Below the pieces are notes generated by a model. It was given only the letters and a program-made list of their open reading frames with translations, had not been told where the DNA came from and did not search any database. Positions 9,729 to 17,768 of a DNA stretch of 64,000 nucleotides are shown here, one piece after another. Source of the stretch: Pelotomaculum thermopropionicum SI (GTDB lineage: Bacteria > Bacillota > Desulfotomaculia > Desulfotomaculales > Pelotomaculaceae); contig AP009389.1 of the NCBI GenBank assembly GCA_000010565.1, forward strand, positions 1,488,001 to 1,552,000, read 5' to 3'. Position 1 is the stretch's first letter. Each line of letters begins with the position of its first letter. The translations under genes and the position numbers were made by a program.

Positions 9729-9844
9729 CTTAAAGCATGATTTGGAGGTTCTTCACGAGAATCTTTGCCGTTAGGTTTGTTTTGGGGAAATTCCTTGTCT
9801 CCTAATGCAAAAATATACGTTGTGAATATATACAGAACGTGAAT

Positions 9845-9869
9845 GCCTTGTGTTAGCAAGGTTTTTTCT
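9845..9869 (+). terminator. Intrinsic terminator downstream of tnpABC
   Basis: CCTTG (9846-9850), a six-base loop, CAAGG (9857-9861), then TTTTTTC. It would end plus-strand transcription from the transposition genes before the mqnA region. Confidence 0.6.
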
Positions 9870-9962
9870 TTCTTGGTCTATATAACGCAAACCCGGCCGG
9901 CTTTTTTTAAAACATTTTTTGCCACGAGTTAACTAATTGATCCGCTTTCACTCGCCGGATTC

Positions 9963-11450
9963 GAGAACGTAAAAAGTTTTGTGTAAATGGTTATAACTAA
10001 CAATAAAAGGAGCTGACCATTTATGCAAAACACTATGGACAAAACCATCAAAGAATTAGCCAGAGAATGTGAAACCGTAGAAGATGTACACAACATGCTT
10101 AAGAACCTCTTTAAAGACACTTTGCAGCAAATATTTGAGGCCGAGATGGATGAACACTTAGGGTATAAAAAGCATAGCCCGGAGGGTAATAATACAGGTA
10201 ACAGCCGCAATGGTTACAGCAAGAAAACCATCCAGACCAAGCTGGGCAAAACCGAAATAGAAATACCCCGTGATCGCAATGGAGAATTTGAACCCAGGAT
10301 TATCAAAAAGTACCAGACAACCTCAAATGACCTGGAAGACCAGATTATCGCCATGTACGCCAAGGGTATGACCACCCGGGATATTGAGGATCATATGCGG
10401 GATATCTATGGTATCGACGTATCCCCGGTAATGGTCAGCAAGGTGACGGACAAAATAATGCCTATGATCGCCGAGTGGCAGTCAAGACCCTTAGAACGCG
10501 TATACCCTATCATTTACCTGGATGCCATTTTCTTTAAAGTGCGCAAGGACAACCGTATCATAAACAAGGCTGCCTACAGCGTACTGGGCATCAACATGGC
10601 CGGCCAGAAGGACATACTGGGCATCTGGATTGGGGAAAATGAAAGTGCCAGCTTCTGGCTTGGAGTGTGCAACGACCTGAAAAACAGAGGCGTGCAGGAC
10701 ATCCTGATTGCCTGTAAAGACGGGCTTTCCGGGTTTTCCGAGGCTATCAATACCGTGTTTCCCCGGACAGAAATCCAGCTATGCATAATACATCAAATCC
10801 GTAATTCCCTGAAATACGTGCCTTGGAAGGAACAAAAGGAATTAATGGCCGACCTCAAGAAAGTATACCAGGCCCTTACCATGGAGGAAGCGGAACTCGC
10901 CTTTAAAATGTTCAAGGAGAAGTGGGGTAAAAAACACCCGGTTATTATCCGCTCCTGGGAGAAAAACTGGCTGGAACTGACGGCTTACTTCAAGTACCCA
11001 TACGAGATTCGCAAACTCATTTACACTACCAATATCATCGAAGGATACCACCGGCAGCTACGCAAGGTAACCAAGACAAAAACCGCGTATCCGACGGATG
11101 ACGCCTTAAAAAAGATTATCTACCTGGCTACTGTTGAGGCATCCAAAAAGTGGACTGTACCGATCAGGGAGTGGAAAAGTTGTATCTCACAGTTTGCCAT
11201 CCACTTCAGCGATAGGCTGGAACCGGAACTGATGGTTGGATAATGAGTTTACCGCTTTTGTTCTCCCAAGGATAGCAGGAAAATGATAGCAGGGCAGCCT
11301 CTAGGCCACCCCTGCTGTCCTCGGCAGAACCCTGCCAGGCGCTCGGGTTGCTCTCCAGCAGTGCCCTACCCTCCTGGCAGGTAAGAGCCATTTATAGCTT
11401 AACCAATTTTTTCTGGGAATACCCATTTACACAAAATAATTTACACTCCC
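9963..11450 (+). mobile_element. IS256-family insertion sequence with 8-bp target duplication
   Basis: A 1488-bp element bounded by the direct repeat CCGGATTC at 9955-9962 and 11451-11458. Its ends are imperfect inverted repeats of about 32 bp. The left end reads GAGAACGTAAAAAG then TTTTGTGTAAATGG. The complement of the right end reads GGGAGTGTAAATTA then TTTTGTGTAAATGG. I count 25 of 32 matches. An 8-bp duplication and a TTGTGTAAA core are typical of IS256. It carries one intact transposase gene and ~200 bp of non-coding DNA on its right side (11244-11450). Its insertion point is in the 3' end of mqnA. Confidence 0.9.
10023..11243 (+). CDS. IS256-family (mutator-type) DDE transposase
   Basis: 406-residue transposase. 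The DDE residues are visible as D in IIYLDAIFFK (~166), D in IACKDGLSG (~230) and E in NIIEGYHRQLRK (~340). The N-terminus has a helix-turn-helix region and the HLGYKKH.(x)n.NSRNGYSKK segment characteristic of the family. Its length is full for IS256 (390-410), so the element may still be mobile. The ATG at 10023 follows AAAGGAG. It is unlike the second transposase at 42.5 kb (different N-terminus and loops), so the two elements are separate acquisitions. Confidence 0.95.
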   Translation: MQNTMDKTIKELARECETVEDVHNMLKNLFKDTLQQIFEAEMDEHLGYKKHSPEGNNTGNSRNGYSKKTIQTKLGKTEIEIPRDRNGEFEPRIIKKYQTTSNDLEDQIIAMYAKGMTTRDIEDHMRDIYGIDVSPVMVSKVTDKIMPMIAEWQSRPLERVYPIIYLDAIFFKVRKDNRIINKAAYSVLGINMAGQKDILGIWIGENESASFWLGVCNDLKNRGVQDILIACKDGLSGFSEAINTVFPRTEIQLCIIHQIRNSLKYVPWKEQKELMADLKKVYQALTMEEAELAFKMFKEKWGKKHPVIIRSWEKNWLELTAYFKYPYEIRKLIYTTNIIEGYHRQLRKVTKTKTAYPTDDALKKIIYLATVEASKKWTVPIREWKSCISQFAIHFSDRLEPELMVG

Positions 11451-12292
11451 CCGGATTCCCCCCAGATGCTCAGCTTGACCCTTTCATCGATCAGCCCGCT
11501 TTTATATGCATAATCGTAAAATGTGAGCAAAGCCTTCCGGCAGTCTTCGTCAAACTCAAGCCTTATTGTTTTAAAGTAGTCCTCAATTACCTGCAGCGGC
11601 AGGCTGAGCTTCTTCTGCGCCTTGGAAACCAGGGCATGAATCTGGCCAAGCCCAATTTCTTTTGACTCCAAAAGAATTTTATTAAGGAGATTTATTTCCT
11701 CTCTATTTGTCCTGGCATATGATTTACTCACAACCCATAAGGCATAAACCATTTTCCCGCCAGTAAACAGCTTCCATGCCTCGCCGAGGTCTGTAATGTA
11801 ATAAGACAGGCCCTGCTCTTTTACCCTCTGGTAGGCCAGCATCGCATCGTTACCCACCAGAAGCGCACCGTCGGCCTTTTGCATCATAATGTCGAGATTG
11901 GGCGGGGCGGTGATAAACTGTACTTCAACATGGTAATAGTGATCGAAAAGAACCTTCAACAGCGCTGCGGAAGTATCTGACGACTCGGTAAGGCACACCC
12001 TTTTCCCTTCCAGTTCGGTCACCGGAATCTTGCTGAAAAAAAGGATGCTGGCCACCCTCCCGTCGGCGCTGACAGACAGGCCGGGCAGGATAAAACAGTT
12101 GTCAGCATTGCGGGGATATTCTATTGAGGAGATAAGGGTAGCTGCAAGCGCTCCGCTAAAGAAAAGGTTGCTCAGGCGGCTCGGCGTTCCCTTGACCAGT
12201 TCGATATCCATGGGCAAAAGCCCTTCTTCCAGGGCATGGTAGACTGGTAGGCAGTTTATCTGGTCTACCTGCCCGAGGCGCGGTCTGGACAC
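11441..12292 (-). CDS. mqnA: Chorismate dehydratase MqnA (futalosine menaquinone pathway), C-terminus altered by IS
   Basis: Removes water from chorismate to give 3-enolpyruvyl-benzoate, the first step of futalosine-type menaquinone synthesis. It has 283 residues with the two-lobed periplasmic-binding fold. Family motifs include LGQVDQINCLPVYHAL at the N-terminus, ISSIEYPRN, LPGLSVSADGRVASILFFS (~70-87) and LTESSDTSAALLKVL. GTG start at 12292 follows GGAGG. The last three residues and the stop (GGV*) come from the IS end. Joining the two sides across the target repeat restores WGESGE*, so only the tail changed and function is probably kept. It is the last gene of the minus-strand menaquinone cluster. 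Confidence 0.9.
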   Translation of the reverse strand: MSRPRLGQVDQINCLPVYHALEEGLLPMDIELVKGTPSRLSNLFFSGALAATLISSIEYPRNADNCFILPGLSVSADGRVASILFFSKIPVTELEGKRVCLTESSDTSAALLKVLFDHYYHVEVQFITAPPNLDIMMQKADGALLVGNDAMLAYQRVKEQGLSYYITDLGEAWKLFTGGKMVYALWVVSKSYARTNREEINLLNKILLESKEIGLGQIHALVSKAQKKLSLPLQVIEDYFKTIRLEFDEDCRKALLTFYDYAYKSGLIDERVKLSIWGESGGV

Positions 12293-12373
12293 TAGAAACC
12301 CTCCTCAGCAAAACTGCGGCGAGAACTTTACCGTATTTCGCCCCGGCAGTTCATCATGTCTGTCAGTCCACGT

Positions 12374-13246
12374 TCAGTTAAACAAATGCAGCGGGTAGAT
12401 GATATCCATGAATGTAAATAATAACATAATCACGCTTAAAGTACCGTTCAAGTTAAAAAATGCAACGCCGGCACGAGACAGGTCATCCGGGCGGACCAAA
12501 GTATGCTGGTAAAACAATATGGCTACAGACACAAGCACCCCGGCCAGGTAAAGGATGCCGAGATTTAAAATCACGCCGGTGAAAATAAAAAGGAGAGGCG
12601 CCACAACATGAAATGCCGAAGAAATATAAAGCGCTTTTCTTATTCCAAATCTGGCCGGAATGGAGTAAAGCCCCTCTTTCCGGTCGAATTCAAAGTCTTC
12701 GCAGGCATAAATAATATCAAACCCGGCAACCCAGAAAAGAACCCCCGCCGCAAGCAGTACAGGCGCCAGATCAAAGCGCCCGGATATACCGATCCAGCTT
12801 CCCAGGGGCGCAAGACCCAGGGCTGCCCCCAGAAACATGTGACATGCCCAGGAAAACCGTTTTGTATAAGAATAAACCAAAAGTACCAGTGCCGCTACAG
12901 GAAATAAACGGAATGCAAGCGGGCTGAGCTGGTATGAAGAATAAAGCAAAAGCAAGAATGAAAGGAACACATACAGCCAGACCTCGGTAACACTCAAAAG
13001 CCCCATGGGCAGTGCCCTCCTTGCCGTCCGGGGATTTTTGGCGTCAATGTGACGGTCGATGATCCTGTTAAGTGACATTGCAGCAGTGCGGGCTCCCACC
13101 ATGGCCATGGTAATCCAGAGCAGGTCATGCGCGGAAGGAATTTTCTTTTCAGTAAGCAGGGCACCCACATAGGCAAAAGGCAGGGCAAATATGGTATGCT
13201 CGAATTTGATCATCTCAAGGAATATTCTAACTTTTTTAAATACCAT
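12374..13246 (-). CDS. UbiA-family prenyltransferase of menaquinone synthesis (MqnP-like)
   Basis: Integral membrane enzyme that attaches the polyprenyl chain to the aromatic head group. It has 290 residues from the ATG at 13246, which has GGGAG upstream; a longer frame to 13288 lacks a good site. The two Mg-diphosphate motifs are NRIIDRHID (~58-66) and a later DFEFD in YACEDFEFDRKEG (~180-190). About eight hydrophobic segments are seen. It overlaps the end of the UbiD-type gene by 11 bases. Next to mqnA this fits 4-hydroxybenzoate polyprenyltransferase-like MqnP acting on a futalosine-pathway naphthoate, rather than ubiquinone synthesis. Confidence 0.88.
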   Translation of the reverse strand: MVFKKVRIFLEMIKFEHTIFALPFAYVGALLTEKKIPSAHDLLWITMAMVGARTAAMSLNRIIDRHIDAKNPRTARRALPMGLLSVTEVWLYVFLSFLLLLYSSYQLSPLAFRLFPVAALVLLVYSYTKRFSWACHMFLGAALGLAPLGSWIGISGRFDLAPVLLAAGVLFWVAGFDIIYACEDFEFDRKEGLYSIPARFGIRKALYISSAFHVVAPLLFIFTGVILNLGILYLAGVLVSVAILFYQHTLVRPDDLSRAGVAFFNLNGTLSVIMLLFTFMDIIYPLHLFN

Positions 13247-14678
13247 ACTTCTCCCACTTTCTGTCAACCTCTTTTTTAACGTCCTCACTCATAATTATAT
13301 CCCTGGGCCATTCCCGCAAGTGCCCCTCCGAAGGCCACTTTCTGGTAGCGTCAATACCCATCTTTGTACCTAGGTGGGGAAGGGGAGACGAATGGTCCAG
13401 TGCGTCCACGGGTCCTTCCACCATCATCACGTCACGCCCTGCATCAATATTATTAAAAACGCGCCACATTACCTCCGAAATGTTCTGCACGTTTACGTCT
13501 TCATCGACAACGATAATTAGCTTTGCCAGCATCATTAAGCCCATGCCCCACAAAGCAGACATAACTTTCTTGGCCTGACCCGGATAGCGCTTCTTAATCG
13601 AAACAATCACACAGTTATGGAAAACACCCTCCGGGGGCATGTTCATATCCTTCACTTCAGGCAACTGAAGCCTGATTAAAGGCAGAAATATGCGCTCGAC
13701 AGCCTTTCCGATAAAAGCATCCTCCATAGGCGGCCGGCCGACTATAGTTGCCGGGTAAACAGGGTTCTTCCGGTGTGTAATGCAGGTCAGATGAAAAACG
13801 GGATAATAATCGGCAAGCGAATAATAACCGGTGTGGTCGCCAAATGGCCCTTCCAACCTTGTTTCCCAGGGATCGACATATCCTTCCAGAATTATTTCCG
13901 CCTTTGCCGGCACATCAACATCCACAGTTTCGCATCTTACCAACTCCACCGGCTCTTTGCGCAGAAATCCTGCAAAAATCATTTCGTCTATTCCTGCCGG
14001 AAGCGGCGCAGCAGCCGAAAAAATAACCGCCGGGTCGGCACCCAGGGCAACGGCTACCGGCATCCTGTTCCCCCTGCTTTTGCACTTATTAAAATGCTCC
14101 GCCCCATCCTTATGGATATGCCAGTGCATGCCGGTGGTGCGCTCGTCGTAAACCTGCATCCGGTACATGCCCACATTGCGCCGCCCCGTTTCAGGATCCT
14201 TTGTAAATACCAGGGGCAGGGTGATGAAAGGCCCCCCGTCTTCCGGCCAGCACTTTAATACAGGCAACATGGCAAGCGAAGGGTTGTCCTTAATTATAAC
14301 TTCCTTGCAAGGACCGCTTTTGACGGTCTTCGGTAGAAAAGATGAAAGCTGTGCCAGCCTGGGCAACGCTTTCAGTTTGTCGATAAGCGACGACAGGTCA
14401 GGAGGCTGAAGAATTTCCAGAAGTGCCTCCCCAACCTGGTCCAGGTTGTCAACATTCAAGGCCAGCTTCATTCTCTCAAGGGTTCCAAAAAGGTTTGTAA
14501 CAACCGGTATCTGATAACCCTTCACATTTTCAAAAAGCAAGGCCGGACCGCCCGACTTGACTACCCTGTCGCTTATCTCGGTAATTTCCAGATTAGCATC
14601 CACTTCAACCTTTATTCTTTTAAGCAGGCCCCTTTTCTCCAGCTCTGCCATAAAGGCACGCAAATCAGAATAAGCCAC
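13236..14678 (-). CDS. UbiD-family decarboxylase of menaquinone synthesis (MqnL-like)
   Basis: Prenylated-FMN-dependent decarboxylase, 480 residues, probably acting on a 1,4-dihydroxy-6-naphthoate intermediate. Typical segments are the N-terminal DLRAFMAELEKRGLLKRI, a GMHWHIHKDGAEH region (~178-190) that binds metal and prFMN, and the EGPFGDHTGYY motif (~278-288) containing the catalytic Glu/Asp network. It needs a UbiX-type flavin prenyltransferase, which is not in this window. GTG start 14678 with GGAAG upstream. It sits between menG and the prenyltransferase in a minus-strand operon. Confidence 0.9.
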   Translation of the reverse strand: MAYSDLRAFMAELEKRGLLKRIKVEVDANLEITEISDRVVKSGGPALLFENVKGYQIPVVTNLFGTLERMKLALNVDNLDQVGEALLEILQPPDLSSLIDKLKALPRLAQLSSFLPKTVKSGPCKEVIIKDNPSLAMLPVLKCWPEDGGPFITLPLVFTKDPETGRRNVGMYRMQVYDERTTGMHWHIHKDGAEHFNKCKSRGNRMPVAVALGADPAVIFSAAAPLPAGIDEMIFAGFLRKEPVELVRCETVDVDVPAKAEIILEGYVDPWETRLEGPFGDHTGYYSLADYYPVFHLTCITHRKNPVYPATIVGRPPMEDAFIGKAVERIFLPLIRLQLPEVKDMNMPPEGVFHNCVIVSIKKRYPGQAKKVMSALWGMGLMMLAKLIIVVDEDVNVQNISEVMWRVFNNIDAGRDVMMVEGPVDALDHSSPLPHLGTKMGIDATRKWPSEGHLREWPRDIIMSEDVKKEVDRKWEKYGI

Positions 14679-14718
14679 CTTGCAACTTCCTTAATATGTA
14701 AATTATCGTCAGACGTCA

Positions 14719-14740
14719 AGCCCCGGCAACTAGCGGGGCT
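14719..14740 (-). promoter_or_regulatory. Small hairpin between menG and the UbiD-type gene
   Basis: AGCCCCG (14719-14725) pairs with CGGGGCT (14734-14740) in the 83-base gap. It has no T tract, so it may be an mRNA processing or stability element rather than a terminator. Confidence 0.35.
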
Positions 14741-14761
14741 GTTACAAAATGCCTGTCTTTT

Positions 14762-15481
14762 TTATGCCTTGCACCCAATATGTACGGCTACAATACCGCC
14801 GGTCAATTCATAGTAATGGGCATCGGCCAGGCCTGCCCCGGCGAAAATATCCCTTATTTCCGACTGGTGGGGAAACTCCTTTAAAGAATCCGGCAGCCAC
14901 TGGTAAGGACCGCTTAATCCTACTCCCAGCCTCCCCAGCAGCGGTACCAGGTAATTGAAGTAAATATAATAAAGCTGTTTGAACACCGGAATTCCGGGTT
15001 TGGCTAGTTCAAGGGAAACCACCCTGCCCCCTGGTTTAACCACCCGGCACATCTCGGCAATAACCCTTTTGATGTCCGGCACATTGCGCAGGGCAAAACC
15101 TATTGTGGCACAGTCAAAAGTACTATCCGGAAAAGGAAGCTCCATGGCATTACCCTTGATCAGTTCAATAACCCCGTGGTAGGGGGTCCTCCTTATATTT
15201 TCAACAGCTTTGGCAAGCATGTTTTCGCAAAAATCAAGACCGACTACCCTGCCTGATAATCCTACCGCCCTGGCCTGTTCCAAGGCCAGCATTCCCGTGC
15301 CGCAGCAAACGTCAAGGCCCTTCCCTCCCGGCTTTAAGCCGGCTTGATTGACCGCAAACCTCCTCCAGTGTTTGTCCAGGTTAAAAGTCAGGGCGGTGTT
15401 GAGCAGGTCATACCGGTGGGCAATTGAAGAAAAGACGGCATGAACGTATTCTTCTTTATCCTGGCACTGGCTAAAATGCAT
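14762..15481 (-). CDS. menG: Demethylmenaquinone methyltransferase (UbiE/MenG)
   Basis: SAM-dependent C-methyltransferase for the last step of menaquinone synthesis. It has 239 residues. N-terminal VFSSIAHRYDLLNTALTFNLDKHWRR is the UbiE signature 1. LDVCCGTGMLALEQA (~56-70) is the SAM-binding loop, and NVPDIKRVIAEMCRVVKPGGRV is the second signature. ATG 15481 follows GGAGG. It lies 18 bases downstream of the polyprenyl-synthase-like gene. Confidence 0.94.
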   Translation of the reverse strand: MHFSQCQDKEEYVHAVFSSIAHRYDLLNTALTFNLDKHWRRFAVNQAGLKPGGKGLDVCCGTGMLALEQARAVGLSGRVVGLDFCENMLAKAVENIRRTPYHGVIELIKGNAMELPFPDSTFDCATIGFALRNVPDIKRVIAEMCRVVKPGGRVVSLELAKPGIPVFKQLYYIYFNYLVPLLGRLGVGLSGPYQWLPDSLKEFPHQSEIRDIFAGAGLADAHYYELTGGIVAVHIGCKA

Positions 15482-15499
15482 CTTTTAACCTCCAGCCAA

Positions 15500-16270
15500 T
15501 TAAATTACCATTCGCCTGGGCAGCCTGCCGGACAGCAGGTCAGTCATCTTCTCCATTAACTTTCTTTCCGGCGTATCTGGAAGTAAAGCCAGGGAACTTA
15601 AAGCCTTTTCCAAATACGCAGCAGCATATTTTACCGGGATGCCTTGCTCCAGCAAGCCATATACCATGCCCAGGCTGCGGCCGAATTGTTTCAGTAAATC
15701 CTGATCTTTATCCGGTGCCCCGGCCATACGGGCCCCCAGTGTACAACAACCGGCAAAAAGTTCTGCCGTTTCCTTGCGCACTGCTTCATAAAATTCATGC
15801 GAATTCTGACTTTTACCGTCCAGTTTCTTTTTTAAGATGCTCCCCTCATGAATCTGACAAATAATCTCCGCCAGAGGCTGAAGCAGGCCGGTCATTCCGG
15901 CATCACATAGCAAAGTAAAAAACTTCCCGTAAAGATAATCGCCCACCAGCACGGGAAATTGTGAAGCATTCCTGGGGTCTTTCCTTACACGGGCCAAATT
16001 TGAATCGTTTTCAGAAATCCCCTGATGGACCTTTGAGGCCATATGTATAAACTGAAAAACACTGGCCAGTAGAGCAGTTTTTTGCCTGGCAAGACCGTAA
16101 ATCCTTGAGGAAAGAATAACCAGTGCCGGTCTTACTGTCTTATCGGTATATGAAAATTCAAGATGGGCAAAATCTCCCAGGTAACCTGCCTTTATAGTTA
16201 AGTGGCCTTCAATCAGATCGCTTACGTACCGCAGTTCCGCTTCAATCGGCTCTAAAATATCTGCCAGCAT
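15500..16270 (-). CDS. Polyprenyl-synthase-like protein lacking both Asp-rich motifs
   Basis: 256 residues with the all-helical trans-prenyltransferase layout. The segments VRPALVILSSR, FPVLVGDYLYGK and KETAELFAGCCTLGA match conserved regions of heptaprenyl/octaprenyl synthases. However, the first DDxxD site reads HMASKVHQGISE (~75-86) and the second, normally FQxxDDxLD, reads LGMVYGLLEQG (~190). It therefore probably cannot ionise allylic diphosphates. A non-catalytic subunit that sets chain length or activates a partner, as in heterodimeric heptaprenyl synthases, is the most likely role. ATG 16270 has GGGGGA upstream; a longer frame to 16297 has no ribosome site. It is the first gene of the menaquinone cluster. 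Confidence 0.75.
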   Translation of the reverse strand: MLADILEPIEAELRYVSDLIEGHLTIKAGYLGDFAHLEFSYTDKTVRPALVILSSRIYGLARQKTALLASVFQFIHMASKVHQGISENDSNLARVRKDPRNASQFPVLVGDYLYGKFFTLLCDAGMTGLLQPLAEIICQIHEGSILKKKLDGKSQNSHEFYEAVRKETAELFAGCCTLGARMAGAPDKDQDLLKQFGRSLGMVYGLLEQGIPVKYAAAYLEKALSSLALLPDTPERKLMEKMTDLLSGRLPRRMVI

Positions 16271-16331
16271 CCCTGTAAATCCCCCTTTTGCCTGCATTAG
16301 TATATATTCGGTACTACCTTACATTTTCCTT

Positions 16332-16360
16332 CCGGGCAGTAATTTTTGTCCCCTGCCCGG
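16332..16360 (-). promoter_or_regulatory. Inverted repeat in the leader of the menaquinone cluster
   Basis: CCGGGCAG (16332-16339) and CTGCCCGG (16353-16360) form a perfect 8-bp inverted repeat about 60 bases before the first gene. It could be an operator or a leader hairpin. Confidence 0.4.
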
Positions 16361-16371
16361 CAACAGGCCGA

Positions 16372-16417
16372 AAAATTAATGAGCCCTGCAATCTTCCTAA
16401 AATTGCAAGGCTCATTA
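16372..16417 (-). terminator. Intrinsic terminator of speD
   Basis: A 16-bp stem with one mismatch: TAATGAGCCCTGCAAT (16377-16392) with ATTGCAAGGCTCATTA (16402-16417). On the minus strand it is followed by ATTTTTC, about 36 bases after the speD stop. Confidence 0.8.
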
Positions 16418-16452
16418 ACCTTTCTTTAGCCCGGTACTAATAAAAATCCCTC

Positions 16453-16833
16453 CTAAAGATTTGCAACTTCCTTTAGGTAAGTTTCCGGAATAATGCCCCT
16501 TTTCATCTCTCTGGCAGTCATGTGCTTGGCACTGAACCGCTCTGACAGATAGTTGCATGCATCCCAAGGATTTACTTTATCCCCGCAGGTAAAAACGTCT
16601 ACTGCAGCGTAACCAAGTTCCGGCCAGGTATGGATAGCCAGGTGTGATTCTGAAATAACCACTACCCCGCTGACTCCTTGAGGGCTGAACTTATGGAATA
16701 CGCATTCTCTCACTTCAGCGCCCGCTTCAAGCGCTGCGTTTACCATGATTTCTTCAACCTTCTCGATATCGTTGAGAATGTCAAAATCGCACCCACAAAT
16801 CTCAGCCAATACATGGCGGCCCAAATGTTTCAT
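16453..16833 (-). CDS. speD: S-adenosylmethionine decarboxylase proenzyme
   Basis: Pyruvoyl enzyme that makes the aminopropyl donor for spermidine. At 126 residues it is the short class 1B form. Self-cleavage occurs at Glu-Ser in [14 protein letters not shown] (Ser ~63), which becomes the pyruvoyl group. His and Cys of the active site follow in AIHTWPE and [11 protein letters not shown] 16833 has GAGGGAGG upstream. It has its own promoter and terminator. speE is not nearby. Confidence 0.95.
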   Translation of the reverse strand: MKHLGRHVLAEICGCDFDILNDIEKVEEIMVNAALEAGAEVRECVFHKFSPQGVSGVVVISESHLAIHTWPELGYAAVDVFTCGDKVNPWDACNYLSERFSAKHMTAREMKRGIIPETYLKEVANL

Positions 16834-16916
16834 TTATCTGCCTCCCTCATCTGGACAATAATTTTTGGAATTAACAAACCCCTTAAACCAAGGCAGGCTA
16901 ATTCCAATCAAATTCA

Positions 16917-16944
16917 ATTTTAGCACATTATATGATCTTGTCAA
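16917..16944 (-). promoter_or_regulatory. Sigma-A promoter of speD
   Basis: On the minus strand TTGACA (16939-16944), a 16-base spacer and TAAAAT (16917-16922) lie about 85 bases before the speD ATG. Confidence 0.6.
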
Positions 16945-17019
16945 CAAAATTTTAAGGCAGAAAGCCACAGTCTTTTTTAATTTTCCTTTTTTCATAAAAT
17001 AGGCGAAAAACAGCCAATA

Positions 17020-17318
17020 TCAGCTTCTAACCATGTTTTTCAATATACCAATTCCCTCTATTTCAACCTCAACTTTGTCCCCGGCATGAAGCGGCCCCAC
17101 TCCGCCGGGAGTCCCGGTAAGTATAACGTCGACCGGATTGAGGGTCATGATTTTAGATATAAAACTGACAAGTTCAGAAACGTTAAAATTTAATATTTTA
17201 ACGAAGAATATTGTCTAATTTTCCTGTTTAGCCGCAAACAAATTGTAACATCGCCGGGGTTCAGGTCACTAACAATATACGGCCCACGGGGCAGAAACGT
17301 GTTAAGCCGACGCAAAAA
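17020..17318 (-). pseudogene. Decayed fumarylacetoacetate hydrolase (FAH) family gene, C-terminal remnant
   Basis: The minus strand encodes [20 protein letters not shown] followed by [20 protein letters not shown] and a short tail to a TGA at 17020. These are the last ~60 residues of an FAH-domain hydrolase/isomerase. Upstream, another frame gives GPYIVSDLNPGDVTICLRLN, the preceding family segment. So there is a frameshift near 17210, and the first two-thirds of the gene is gone. No intact ORF covers it. It fills most of the 615-base gap between speD and the ferredoxin gene. Confidence 0.75.
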
Positions 17319-17323
17319 ATATA

Positions 17324-17354
17324 GATACCCCTGATCCAATGCCGGATCAAGGGT
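17324..17354. terminator. Hairpin near the FAH remnant
   Basis: CCCCTGATCC and GGATCAAGGG pair with one mismatch around a six-base loop. There is no clear T tract on either side. It may be a relic of a terminator. Confidence 0.3.
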
Positions 17355-17448
17355 AACGGCCCTACTGTTTTTTCCTGCGGCGGCCTTTCAGACTCTTTAT
17401 ACGGCACCGCTGCGCCAGACGGCCTTTAAATTACTCTCCCGCTATCAT

Positions 17449-17637
17449 TTAATCTTCCTTGATCGCGCTGGTCGGGCAAGCTTCTACAGCTTCATGGACC
17501 TGCTCTTCCATCTCCGGCGGCACCTCTTCAACAACAGCGTGCGCTTTTTCATCCTCGTTCCAGGCAAATACATCCGGACAGGAATCAATACATGCCCCGC
17601 AGCTAATACAAAGCTCTTGATCCACTTCTACTCGCAA
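17449..17637 (-). CDS. Single-cluster [4Fe-4S] ferredoxin
   Basis: Small electron carrier, 62 residues from a TTG at 17637, which has AGGGGGTG just upstream; the longer ATG frame to 17691 has none. Cluster ligands are in CISCGACIDSCP and EACPTSAI, a one-cluster arrangement with an additional Cys that could form a disulfide as in Desulfovibrio and Thermotoga ferredoxins. It is acidic, as usual for ferredoxins. It is transcribed away from the divergent degS-like gene. Confidence 0.9.
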   Translation of the reverse strand: MRVEVDQELCISCGACIDSCPDVFAWNEDEKAHAVVEEVPPEMEEQVHEAVEACPTSAIKED

Positions 17638-17659
17638 AGTTCGGCACCCCCTGTTAAAT

Positions 17660-17687
17660 TTGAAACAGTTATAGTTTATCTTAAAAT
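17660..17687 (+). promoter_or_regulatory. Promoter of the degS/degU-like operon
   Basis: TTGAAA (17660-17665), a 16-base spacer and TAAAAT (17682-17687). The predicted transcript would start near 17694. This makes the ATG at 17697 unlikely and supports the TTG at 17769. Confidence 0.5.
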
Positions 17688-17768
17688 ACACAAATTATGT
17701 GGAAATCTGGAAGGAAAAAGCTGAACCTGAAAAGAACATTACAGAAAAGGGCAAAGAGGGTGACATCG

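Larger units (their letters stand above)
5850..9954 (+). mobile_element. Tn554-type transposition module (tnpA-tnpB-tnpC), ends not defined
   Basis: Three overlapping genes on the plus strand match the Tn554 layout in order and size: two tyrosine recombinases (376 and 656 residues; Tn554 has 361 and 630) and a ~125-residue coiled-coil TnpC. No passenger gene is visible. The left end should lie in 5837-6025 and the right end in 9491-9954, but Tn554-family elements have no long terminal repeats or target duplications, so I could not fix them. The coordinates given are outer limits only. Confidence 0.75.

Noticed and set aside
13773-14258. Plus-strand ORFs of 100-160 codons over the UbiD-type gene
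   Set aside because: They are antisense shadows of a clearly conserved gene and show no protein family features; the same holds for the long antisense frames over tadA, tadC, the Ca2+-ATPase and the SLH protein.
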